Source of the DNA: Alphaproteobacteria bacterium
GTDB taxonomy: Bacteria > Pseudomonadota > Alphaproteobacteria > UBA8366
Length of the DNA: 6,244 nt
Assembly (NCBI GenBank): GCA_029861675.1
Contig: JAOTYV010000275.1
Span: forward strand, 1 to 6,244
Direction of reading: 5' to 3'
The position numbers and the translations under genes are program-made. Positions 1 through 5,613 of the stretch are shown in pieces (the first letter of the stretch is position 1; each line of letters begins with the position of its first letter). The notes below the pieces were generated by a model. That model was not told the origin of the DNA, made no database searches, and worked only from the letters and a program-made list of their open reading frames with translations.

Positions 1-47
1 GTGAAAGTCCCGCCCACATCCACGCCGATACGAATGCGGTGGTTCAT
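1..47 (-). CDS. hyuA: ATP-dependent hydantoinase/oxoprolinase subunit A (HyuA), N-terminal fragment
   Basis: Only the first 15 codons and two bases of the next are inside the window; the gene continues past the left edge. They read MNHRIRIGVDVGGTF, with the next codon beginning AC (Thr). This IGVDVGGTFT start is the hallmark N-terminus of the HyuA/oxoprolinase A family, whose glycine-rich DVGGT segment belongs to the ATP-binding ASKHA-type fold. The start is an ATG at 47-45 that overlaps the TGA of the upstream hyuB (44-46) as ATGA, so the two subunits are probably translationally coupled, fitting their work as one complex. Known relatives open hydantoins, N-methylhydantoins or 5-oxoproline with ATP, and some carboxylate ketones. 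The substrate cannot be told from this fragment. Family assignment is strong despite the short length because motif and position after hyuB agree. Confidence 0.85.
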   Translation of the reverse strand, partial: MNHRIRIGVDVGGTF

Positions 48-1717
48 TTGCCGTAGTCCCGATCCGCCGCTTCCGCCGAGACATAGCCGCTCTCCAGATC
101 CTGGCGCAGCAAGTCCGGATCGCGACGGCCCGGCTCGCCGTACCCGCCGCCGCCGGCGAAACGCATTCGCAGCCGCATGCCGGGCGGGATCGTGGTGCGC
201 GATTTCTGGTGCGGGATCGTGCCGTCGCTGAACGAGATTTCGCTGGTCGCACCCGGCTTCCCGCCGAGCACGCCGACCGCCGGGTGCCGCCAGCGGTCGG
301 ACAGCAGAGAAAGCTGCAGCGATTCGTCCGATATGTTTTCGATTTCGCATTCCTGCCCGAGACCGCCGCGAAATTCGCCCGCGCCGCCGGAATCGGTGCG
401 AAACTCTTTCTTCCAGACGATCAGCGGCGCGATGCTCTCGAACGCTTCGATGCTGCCGGCGCCCGAATTGGTCGGAAATGCCGTGGTCGAAAGACCGTCC
501 TTGTGCGGCGCCGCACCCATGCCGCCGCTGGCAAACAGGATCTGCGAGAACCGGTTGCCGTGACCGTCGCCGCCGTTGAACACCGCGCGCATTGTCGGCG
601 CGCTGCCGCTATCGGCGATCACCCGGCCGGGAATGGCTTCGGCAAGCGCCTTGTAGATCACGCCGGCCAGCAGATGGCCGGTCAATTGGCGCGCATTGCA
701 CGGCGCCGGGTAGCGTGGGTTGAGGATGCATCCTTCGGGCGCGGAAACGGTAACCGGACGGTACGATCCTTCGTTGCGCGGCGTATGCGGGTCGAGCGCG
801 CATTTGATCGGGTAGGCGGAGTAGGCATAGGTGTAGTTCATCACCGTGTTGAGACCGCGATCGATCTGTTTCGACGTACCGTCATAGTCGATCGACAGGC
901 TCCCGCCTTCGACCGTGACGGCGCATTCGATGTGGGTCTCGTCTTCGTCGAACCCATCGGCGTCGAGTGACGCGCGGTAGGTGCCGTCGGGCACCTCCTC
1001 GATCGCCCGGCGCATCGCAGTCTCGGCGCGTTGCTGCAGGGTCCGCGACAATCCGGTGAGATCGTCCAGTTCCGTATCCCCGAGAAATTCGATCAACCGC
1101 CGGCCGCACACCTGGTTCGCGGTCACCTGCGCGTTGAGATCGCCCAGCACCTGATCGGGCAGCCGCACATTGCCCAGGATCATCTCCAACACATCCGCAT
1201 TAGGCTCGCCTTCCTTCAGGAACTTGATTGGCGGTATGCGGAGCCCTTCCTCGAACAGCTCACGGCAGTCGGCCGACCACAGCGACCCGCCTATATCGGG
1301 CGAATGGGCGATCGAGCCGGAAAAGCCGACCAGAACGCCGTTGTGGAAGATCGGCATGGCGACCGTGATGTCCGGCAAATGGCCGGTGGCCAGCCAGGGA
1401 TCGTTGGTCATGACGCAATCGCCCGGCTTCCACGTCTCGATCGGGTATCTGGCGAGAAAGTGTTTCAGTGTGCGCGGCAGAATGCCCGAAAACGAGGGAA
1501 TGCCGCCGGTGTTTTCCGACAGGGAGTCGCCCTTGGCGTCCATCAGGACGGTGCCGAAATCATTGGATTCCCGGACGATGGTCGAAAACGACGTGCGCAG
1601 CAGCGCCGCCGCAGATTCGTCGGCGATCGAAATCAGGCGGCTCCACAGGATTTCCAGCGTGACCGGATCGAAGTCCTGCTGTGCGGAATCAGCGTCTCGA
1701 TGGTCCGGTTGGCTCAT
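44..1717 (-). CDS. hyuB: Hydantoinase B/oxoprolinase family protein (HyuB)
   Basis: A 557-residue protein, normal length for HyuB, the partner of HyuA in ATP-dependent ring opening of hydantoins, N-methylhydantoins or 5-oxoproline. It is presumably cytoplasmic, as no signal or membrane segment is visible. Family signatures run the full length: DPVTLEILWSRL (17-28), RESNDFGTVL (49-58), NDPWLATGHLPD (105-116), AHSPDIGG (137-144), a central NARQLTGHLLAG (341-352), then NSGAGSIEAFES (417-428) and DSGGAGEFRGGLGQE (442-456). The ATG at 1717 is preceded by AGGGA at SD distance, in the loop of a small hairpin (1720-1733). It lies 96 bases after the racemase stop and overlaps hyuA by ATGA. The nearby D-hydantoinase, carbamoylase and racemase make a hydantoin-like substrate more likely than 5-oxoproline or acetophenone, but that is inference from context. 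The whole frame is intact, without frameshift. Confidence 0.93.
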   Translation of the reverse strand: MSQPDHRDADSAQQDFDPVTLEILWSRLISIADESAAALLRTSFSTIVRESNDFGTVLMDAKGDSLSENTGGIPSFSGILPRTLKHFLARYPIETWKPGDCVMTNDPWLATGHLPDITVAMPIFHNGVLVGFSGSIAHSPDIGGSLWSADCRELFEEGLRIPPIKFLKEGEPNADVLEMILGNVRLPDQVLGDLNAQVTANQVCGRRLIEFLGDTELDDLTGLSRTLQQRAETAMRRAIEEVPDGTYRASLDADGFDEDETHIECAVTVEGGSLSIDYDGTSKQIDRGLNTVMNYTYAYSAYPIKCALDPHTPRNEGSYRPVTVSAPEGCILNPRYPAPCNARQLTGHLLAGVIYKALAEAIPGRVIADSGSAPTMRAVFNGGDGHGNRFSQILFASGGMGAAPHKDGLSTTAFPTNSGAGSIEAFESIAPLIVWKKEFRTDSGGAGEFRGGLGQECEIENISDESLQLSLLSDRWRHPAVGVLGGKPGATSEISFSDGTIPHQKSRTTIPPGMRLRMRFAGGGGYGEPGRRDPDLLRQDLESGYVSAEAADRDYGK

Positions 1718-1719
1718 GT

Positions 1720-1733
1720 CAGATCCCTATCTG
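1720..1733 (-). promoter_or_regulatory. Small hairpin holding the hyuB ribosome binding site in its loop
   Basis: In the leftward transcript the sequence CAGAUAGGGAUCUG folds into a 5-bp stem (CAGAU/AUCUG) with the four-base loop AGGG. This AGGG is the Shine-Dalgarno core for the hyuB ATG at 1717-1715. The inverted repeat is seen directly. A role in tuning translation is inference, because a 5-bp stem with only two G-C pairs is weak and may not hold back a ribosome. Confidence 0.4.
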
Positions 1734-1740
1734 TGATGCG

Positions 1741-1754
1741 CGCCCGAACGGGCG
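1741..1754. repeat. 14-bp perfect palindrome in the racemase-hyuB gap
   Basis: CGCCCGAACGGGCG is perfectly self-complementary and would form a GC-rich stem of five pairs with a four-base loop in RNA. It lies in the 96-base gap between the racemase stop and the hyuB start, 24 bases before the hyuB ATG. No T-run follows it on the minus strand, so it is not a classic terminator. It could be an mRNA processing or stability element, an attenuator, or a protein site. The structure is clear and the role is unknown. Confidence 0.4.
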
Positions 1755-1763
1755 ACGGGTCGG

Positions 1764-1808
1764 AAGTCCCTGACGGTAATCGCGGACTGCGTGGATTAAA
1801 AGTCCCTG
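1764..1808. repeat. Pair of 9-bp direct repeats AAGTCCCTG in the racemase-hyuB gap
   Basis: AAGTCCCTG occurs at 1764-1772 and again at 1800-1808, 36 bases apart start to start, on the + strand. Both copies are in the non-coding gap just after the racemase stop. A spacing near three or four helical turns could suit a regulatory protein, but two 9-mers may also be left from a small duplication or chance. Confidence 0.3.
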
Positions 1809-1813
1809 CGTGC

Positions 1814-2500
1814 TCAAGAGGCCGCGGGATGCGTGCCCGTTCGGTAGCCGAGCCGAGTGGCGGTGATGGCCATGCCGACCGCGGCCTGGGTCGGGTCGAC
1901 CACCGGCAGGTCAAGCGCCTCTTCCAGCCGGGCGCGATAGCGCGCCATCCCGGCGCACCCCATGACCAGCACGTCGGCGCCCTTTTCGTCGCGCAGGCGG
2001 CGTCCCACTTCGGTCATACGATCCAGAGTGACTGCCTCGTCGCTCAACTGCGTTACGCCGAGATCGACCGCCAATTCGCCCGCCACCCTGCCGCCGATGC
2101 CGAGCGATCGCATGAAGCGCGCGTGACGGGGTATCGACGCCGGCAGGATGGCGATGACGCCGATCTGATCGCCGAGCGTCAGCGCGGTCAGCAGTCCCGA
2201 TTCGGCAATTCCGAACACCGGCTTGGCCGTGGTCTCGCGCGCGGCGTGCAGCCCCGGATCCGAAAAGCAGGCGATCACGAAGGCCGATGCGCGATTGTCC
2301 TGCTTCCCGATCAGGCGGCAGAGTGGCATCACGACGCCATCGACATGACGCTGGGTCTCGATGCCGGGCGGCCCCTCGGCCAGGGTCAGGCACTCGATCT
2401 CATCGCCGTGATCGCCGCGGAAATCGTCGAGCGCCCGGTCGATACCCTGGGTCACCTCGGTCGACGAATTCGGGTTGATGACGATGATGCGGTTCTCCAT
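1814..2500 (-). CDS. hyuE: Hydantoin racemase, Asp/Glu racemase superfamily
   Basis: A 228-residue cofactor-independent racemase, slightly short but within the usual range of about 230-250. It should interconvert D- and L-5-monosubstituted hydantoins so that the D-specific hydantoinase can use both. The N-terminus IIVINPNSS (5-13) is typical of the hydantoin/allantoin racemase family. The two-base catalytic pair is intact: Cys78 in FVIACFSDPGL and Cys182 in VLVMGCAGM. LPVVDPTQAAVGMA (198-211) is the usual C-terminal element. The ATG at 2500 lies seven bases after the carbamoylase stop, and its Shine-Dalgarno sequence (TGAGG) overlaps that stop, pointing to coupled translation. Allantoin racemase (HpxA type) and Asp/Glu or maleate isomerase relatives are alternatives. 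The neighbours argue for hydantoins. The symbol follows Pseudomonas usage, since naming differs between species. Confidence 0.87.
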   Translation of the reverse strand: MENRIIVINPNSSTEVTQGIDRALDDFRGDHGDEIECLTLAEGPPGIETQRHVDGVVMPLCRLIGKQDNRASAFVIACFSDPGLHAARETTAKPVFGIAESGLLTALTLGDQIGVIAILPASIPRHARFMRSLGIGGRVAGELAVDLGVTQLSDEAVTLDRMTEVGRRLRDEKGADVLVMGCAGMARYRARLEEALDLPVVDPTQAAVGMAITATRLGYRTGTHPAAS

Positions 2501-2507
2501 CGATGCC

Positions 2508-3443
2508 TCACTCCGGCGGAATCGCGCCGGTGCGCTCGGTAATCAGGCGGTAGTGCTCGGGCCGCCGGTGCGCCGAGAAGTTGAAGATCGTCTCCCGCCC
2601 GAAGATACAGTCGTCGAGATCGCAATCGGCGACGATCAGCTCGTCGCCCAGCGTGTGGCATTGCGCGACGATTTCGCCGGAGGGCGCGATGATGACGCTG
2701 CCGCCCATCAAATCGTTGCCGTCCTCATCCCCCGCCTTGGCCACGCCGACGACCCAGGTGCTGTTCTGATACGCGCCCGCCTGCATGGTGACGTGATTGT
2801 GGAACATGCGCAGATGCGGCGACTCGTCCGACAGCGAATTCACCATCGGCGTGTTGTAGCCGAGCATGATCATCTCCACGCCCTGCAATCCCATCACCCG
2901 GTAGGTTTCCGGCCAGCGCCGGTCGTTGCAGAGACACATGCCCATCACGCCGCCCATCGCGCGGGTCACCGGAAAGCCGAGATCGCCGACCTCGAAATAG
3001 CGTTTTTCGAGATGCTGGTGCTTGCGGCCGGGATCGAGCTCCTCATGCCCCGGCAGATGGACCTTGCGGTACTTGGCGACGATCGCGCCGGTCTTGTCGA
3101 CCAGGATCGACGTGTTGAAACGATGCGTTTCGCCACCTTTTTCAATGAGTTCGGCATAGCCGAGATAGAATCCAAGGCCGAGTTCGACCGCCGCGGTGAA
3201 CAGCGGCTGCGTCTCGTTGCTCGGCATCGACGATTCGAACCAGGTATCGACTTCGGCCTGGTCTTCCATATACCAGCGGGGAAAGAATGTGGTCAGCGCG
3301 AGTTCGGGGAACACCACCAGATCGCACCCCTTGTCGTGCGCCCGATGCATCAGCGCGAGCAGGCGCGCAACCACGGCGGCGCGCCCCTCCGCCCGCTGGA
3401 TCGGCCCCAATTGCGCGGCGCCGACGGTCAGTACCCGCGACAT
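2508..3443 (-). CDS. hyuC: N-carbamoyl-D-amino acid amidohydrolase (D-carbamoylase), nitrilase superfamily
   Basis: A 311-residue carbon-nitrogen hydrolase, close to the 304 of the Agrobacterium enzyme as I recall it. It hydrolyses N-carbamoyl-D-amino acids to D-amino acid, CO2 and ammonia, the last step after hydantoin opening. The catalytic triad is at the family positions: Glu47 (VVFPELAL), Lys127 (YRKVHLPG) and Cys172 (CLCNDRRWPE). The supporting Glu146 (HQHLEKRYFE), His129, His144 and His215 (MFHNH) are also present. Arg175, Arg176 and the Asn197-Thr198 pair (YNTP) match residues I recall as binding the substrate carboxylate, favouring D-carbamoylase over beta-ureidopropionase. The ATG at 3443 has an AGGGAGG Shine-Dalgarno sequence five bases upstream. 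It lies 27 bases after the hydantoinase stop and seven before the racemase start. No signal peptide is seen. Beta-ureidopropionase activity is the main alternative. Confidence 0.9.
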   Translation of the reverse strand: MSRVLTVGAAQLGPIQRAEGRAAVVARLLALMHRAHDKGCDLVVFPELALTTFFPRWYMEDQAEVDTWFESSMPSNETQPLFTAAVELGLGFYLGYAELIEKGGETHRFNTSILVDKTGAIVAKYRKVHLPGHEELDPGRKHQHLEKRYFEVGDLGFPVTRAMGGVMGMCLCNDRRWPETYRVMGLQGVEMIMLGYNTPMVNSLSDESPHLRMFHNHVTMQAGAYQNSTWVVGVAKAGDEDGNDLMGGSVIIAPSGEIVAQCHTLGDELIVADCDLDDCIFGRETIFNFSAHRRPEHYRLITERTGAIPPE

Positions 3444-3448
3444 GGCGT

Positions 3449-3455
3449 CCTCCCT
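3449..3455 (-). promoter_or_regulatory. Ribosome binding site of the D-carbamoylase gene
   Basis: AGGGAGG on the minus strand is a near-perfect Shine-Dalgarno sequence five bases before the ATG at 3443-3441. It fixes this start and suggests strong independent initiation inside the operon. Confidence 0.7.
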
Positions 3456-3470
3456 AACATCAAACCCGTT

Positions 3471-4904
3471 TCATTCATCCCCGAACGTCCCCATGCCGAC
3501 GGGCCGCGCCGCATCCGGCAGGTCGCATTCCAGGAAACGGCCGCGCCCCGGTTCGCCCCGGGGTTCCTCGCCGTCCCAGACCACCTCGCCCCGCGACAGC
3601 GTGGTGACCGGCCAGCCGGTGATCCGGCGTCCTTCGTAGGGTGTGTAGTCCATGTTGTCGTGCAGCATGCCGGCGGTGATGGTCACTTCCAACTCGGGAT
3701 CCCAGATCGCGATATCCGCGTCGGCGCCGACCGCGATCGTTCCCTTCCGCGGATACAGCCCATAGATTTTCGCCGGCGTCGTCGCGGTCGCGGCGACAAA
3801 CTGGTTCAGCGTAAGGCGGCCGGTACGCACGCCTTCCGAGTACAGCATCGGCAAGCGTATCTCCAAGCCGGGCACCCCATTCGGCACCTTCTTGAAGCCT
3901 TCCTTCTCCCCCAGCTTCTTACCGTTGGGATCGTCGTAGCGGTAGGCCGCGTGGTCGGATGAAAAGACGCTCAATACGCCGGTCGCGAGGCCGCGCCAGA
4001 CGAACTCCTGGTTTTCGGCGTCCCGCGGCGGCGGACTGCACATGAATTTCGCACCCTCGAATCCCGGCCGGTCCATGTCGCCCGCCGTCAGGAACAAATA
4101 TTGCGGGCAGGTCTCGCCATAGATACGCAGCCCCCGCCGTTGCGCCTCGCCGATCTGATCGATCGCCTCGCGCCCCGACACATGGACAATCAGCACCGGC
4201 ACGTCGACGATCTCCGCCAGCGTGATGGCGCGGTGCGTCGCCTCGCGCTCGGCCGGCGCCGCGTGGGCCACCGCATGATATTTCGGCGCGGTCTTGCCGG
4301 CGGCGACCAGCCGGTCGCTGAGCCACGAAATCACATCGTGGTTCTCCGCATGCACCATGACCATCGCGCCTTCGCGCCGCGCGGTCGCCAACACTTGGAG
4401 CATCTGGCCGTCGTCGAGTTTCAGCGCATCGTATGTCATATAGACCTTGAACGAGGTGCAGCCCTCGCGGATCAGCGCCGGCAGATCCTGGCCCAACACC
4501 TGATCCGTGGGATCGGAAATAATCAGATGGAACGCGTAATCGATCACCGCCTCGCCCTTCGCCCGCGCATGATAGGCGTCGACCACGGTGCGCAGCGATT
4601 CGCCTCTGTGTTGGGCAGCAAACGGAATGATCGTCGTCGTCCCGCCGCACGCGGCCGAAATACTGCCCGAGCGGAAATCGTCGGCGGTCTCGACCCCGTT
4701 CGAACCGGTCTGTGCGATATGGCAATGACTGTCGATCCCGCCCGGCAGGACGAGCTTGCCGGTCGCGTCGATATCCTCGCGCGCCTCGCCGAGCGACGCG
4801 CCGAGCGCCACGACCCGCCCATCGCGAATGCCGACATCGCATTGAACGGTATCCCCGGCCGTGGCGACGGTTCCGTTGCGAATTACCAGATCGAATTCGG
4901 ACAT
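3471..4904 (-). CDS. hydA: D-hydantoinase/dihydropyrimidinase, cyclic amidohydrolase family
   Basis: A 477-residue zinc amidohydrolase that opens 5-substituted hydantoins or dihydropyrimidines to N-carbamoyl amino acids. The binuclear metal site is complete: His60 and His62 (DSHCHIAQ), Lys153 as the carboxylated bridging lysine (SFKVYMTYD), His185 (VMVHAEN), His241 (LIVHVSG) and Asp317 (SSDHAA). Tyr158, usually a substrate-binding tyrosine, is present. GETCPQYLFLTAGD (263-276), MCSPPPRD (288-295) and PAKIYGLYPRKG (377-388) are typical of proteobacterial dihydropyrimidinases, and both ends look complete. The chosen start is the ATG at 4904, which has GAGGGAG at correct spacing; an ATG at 4922 would add six residues but lacks a spaced ribosome site. 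It is the first gene of the leftward operon. The carbamoylase and racemase downstream favour a D-hydantoinase role, although dihydrouracil and dihydrothymine may also be substrates. Confidence 0.92.
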   Translation of the reverse strand: MSEFDLVIRNGTVATAGDTVQCDVGIRDGRVVALGASLGEAREDIDATGKLVLPGGIDSHCHIAQTGSNGVETADDFRSGSISAACGGTTTIIPFAAQHRGESLRTVVDAYHARAKGEAVIDYAFHLIISDPTDQVLGQDLPALIREGCTSFKVYMTYDALKLDDGQMLQVLATARREGAMVMVHAENHDVISWLSDRLVAAGKTAPKYHAVAHAAPAEREATHRAITLAEIVDVPVLIVHVSGREAIDQIGEAQRRGLRIYGETCPQYLFLTAGDMDRPGFEGAKFMCSPPPRDAENQEFVWRGLATGVLSVFSSDHAAYRYDDPNGKKLGEKEGFKKVPNGVPGLEIRLPMLYSEGVRTGRLTLNQFVAATATTPAKIYGLYPRKGTIAVGADADIAIWDPELEVTITAGMLHDNMDYTPYEGRRITGWPVTTLSRGEVVWDGEEPRGEPGRGRFLECDLPDAARPVGMGTFGDE

Positions 4905-4908
4905 TGCG

Positions 4909-4915
4909 CTCCCTC
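4909..4915 (-). promoter_or_regulatory. Ribosome binding site deciding the hydantoinase start
   Basis: GAGGGAG on the minus strand lies four bases before the ATG at 4904-4902. It sits inside the reading frame that would be used from the upstream ATG at 4922, so it supports the shorter protein beginning MSEFDLVIRN, the usual N-terminus of the family. Confidence 0.6.
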
Positions 4916-5010
4916 GCGTCATTCCTGGTCGATCGCGGCGTTTGACGACCCTCGGCGGACATTGTCACATAAGGCAACGGCCGCGTGAAGCGCGGCGAAG
5001 CGGCAACACG

Positions 5011-5017
5011 GGAAGGG
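5011..5017 (+). promoter_or_regulatory. Ribosome binding site of the epimerase-like gene
   Basis: GGAAGGG lies seven bases before the ATG at 5025, good spacing for a Shine-Dalgarno sequence. It supports this start. Confidence 0.55.
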
Positions 5018-5024
5018 CACTCTA

Positions 5025-5438
5025 ATGAAGATCAAACGCATCGAGCATGTGGCCATCGCGGTGGAAAACATGCGCGACTCCATGGACATGTTGGAGAAGA
5101 CATTCGGCCTCAAGCTGGACTACGAGGAGAAAATCGGCCCGACGCGGCTGGCGATGTATCCGGTGGGCGAGACTTTTCTGGAGTTGCTGCACGCGGACGC
5201 ACCGGAATCCCGCACCGCGGACTGGATCGCCGAACACGGCCAAAGCCTGTTTCACCTCTGTTTCGAGGTGGAGGACATCGACGGCGCGCTGGAGGAATTG
5301 CGGCAAAAGGGCGTGGCGCTGCTGGACGAGACACCGCGCACCGGCCATGGCGGCGCGCGCATCGCGTTTCTCGACCCGAAGTCCACGGGCAATATCGTCA
5401 TCGAGCTGGCGGAGCTGCCGGCATTGGTCGAGCACTAA
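5025..5438 (+). CDS. mce: Methylmalonyl-CoA epimerase-like VOC-family protein
   Basis: A 137-residue single-domain vicinal-oxygen-chelate protein, typical size for methylmalonyl-CoA epimerase, which interconverts (2R)- and (2S)-methylmalonyl-CoA in propionyl-CoA use. Two beta-alpha-beta modules are visible, about 5-57 and 73-130. Likely metal ligands are His8 (IEHVAIAV), Glu53 (FLELLHAD), His77 (SLFHLCFEVEDID) and Glu127 (NIVIELAE). FLDPKSTGNIVIELAE near the C-terminus is a strong epimerase signature. The acidic residue that many epimerases carry in an EEQGV-like segment before the second strand is not obvious here: EEKIGPTRLAMY (34-45) puts Ile or Lys there in my alignment by eye. A related glyoxalase-type role is therefore possible. 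It is divergent from the hydantoin operon, with its own ribosome site, and no rightward gene follows. A link with thymine or branched-chain breakdown is only a suggestion. Confidence 0.78.
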   Translation: MKIKRIEHVAIAVENMRDSMDMLEKTFGLKLDYEEKIGPTRLAMYPVGETFLELLHADAPESRTADWIAEHGQSLFHLCFEVEDIDGALEELRQKGVALLDETPRTGHGGARIAFLDPKSTGNIVIELAELPALVEH

Positions 5439-5613
5439 CCCGGCGGCTCTGCGCGGCATGGCGATCGTATACCAAGACATGGCCCGACAGAAAAAAGGCG
5501 CGAACTCAGGCTCATACGTAAACGCCCAACGGTATCCGCAACTATCTGCGGTACCAGGCTCCAACTGCGCAGGACAATTCCAATCGCCGGTGAATTGCGA
5601 TGCCGAATACAAC
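5439..5613. other. Convergent intergenic stretch with lowered GC
   Basis: Between the epimerase-like stop and the methyltransferase stop there are 175 bases with no gene I can support. The rows I counted are about 52-57% GC, against about 65-72% in the hydantoin operon rows counted. A bulged hairpin (5531-5555) is the main structure, and an A6 run (5490-5495) is present. An open 69-codon frame on + (5458-5667) lacks a ribosome site and runs into the methyltransferase gene, so I do not call it. Confidence 0.5.
5531..5555. terminator. Bulged hairpin between convergent genes, possible terminator
   Basis: GGTATCCGCA and TGCGGTACC form a nine-pair stem with one bulged T (5535) and the six-base loop ACTATC. 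It lies between the stops of two convergent genes, a usual place for a bidirectional terminator. No U-run follows directly on either strand; the minus side continues GTTGGGCGTTT. Termination is therefore unsure, and it could equally be part of a dispersed repeat. Confidence 0.35.

Larger units (their letters stand above)
4905..5024. promoter_or_regulatory. Divergent promoter region between hydantoinase operon and epimerase-like gene
   Basis: These 120 bases lie between divergent starts and must hold the leader of the epimerase-like gene, and most likely the operon promoter. Seen: on the minus strand GTGACA (4968-4963) followed 17 bases later by the weak TCAAAC (4945-4940); on the plus strand TTGACG (4942-4947) with CATAAG (4968-4973) at an overlong 20-base spacing; an inverted repeat GGTCG-N14-CGACC (4927-4950) overlapping the TTGACG; and a 6-bp stem, 5-base loop hairpin (4980-4996). 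None of the boxes is a good sigma-70 match. A regulator acting on the inverted repeat is possible but unproven. Confidence 0.4.

Noticed and set aside
209..970. Long + strand open frame (253 codons) opposite hyuB
   Set aside because: It lies wholly antisense to a well-supported hyuB, and its Arg-, Ala- and Val-rich translation has no recognisable domain. Such frames are expected opposite high-GC genes.
1741..1754. Palindrome as an intrinsic terminator between racemase and hyuB
   Set aside because: No T-run follows on the minus strand, and hyuB continues the operon in the same direction.
1031..2542. 503-codon + strand open frame opposite hyuB and the racemase
   Set aside because: It spans two real minus-strand genes and the gap between them. 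Its composition is typical of a shadow frame and it shows no domain.
2475..3962. 495-codon + strand open frame opposite the carbamoylase and hydantoinase
   Set aside because: It is antisense to two genes with complete catalytic residues, and its own translation has no family signature.
4905..4922. Longer hydantoinase start at the ATG 4922
   Set aside because: It would add MTRGSA, which is not family-like, and the good Shine-Dalgarno sequence lies inside it, in position for the ATG at 4904.
4101..4988. 295-codon + strand open frame antisense to the hydantoinase start
   Set aside because: It covers the real hydantoinase N-terminus and promoter region, has His- and Arg-rich shadow composition and no ribosome site.
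5484..5500. T6 run on the minus strand (A6 at 5490-5495) as an intrinsic terminator of the methyltransferase
   Set aside because: I could not find a convincing GC-rich stem directly before it; only three-base matches are present.
5022..5612. Minus-strand open frame opposite the epimerase-like gene
   Set aside because: It would begin with TTG without a clear ribosome site and is antisense to the epimerase-like gene along most of its length. No domain was recognised.
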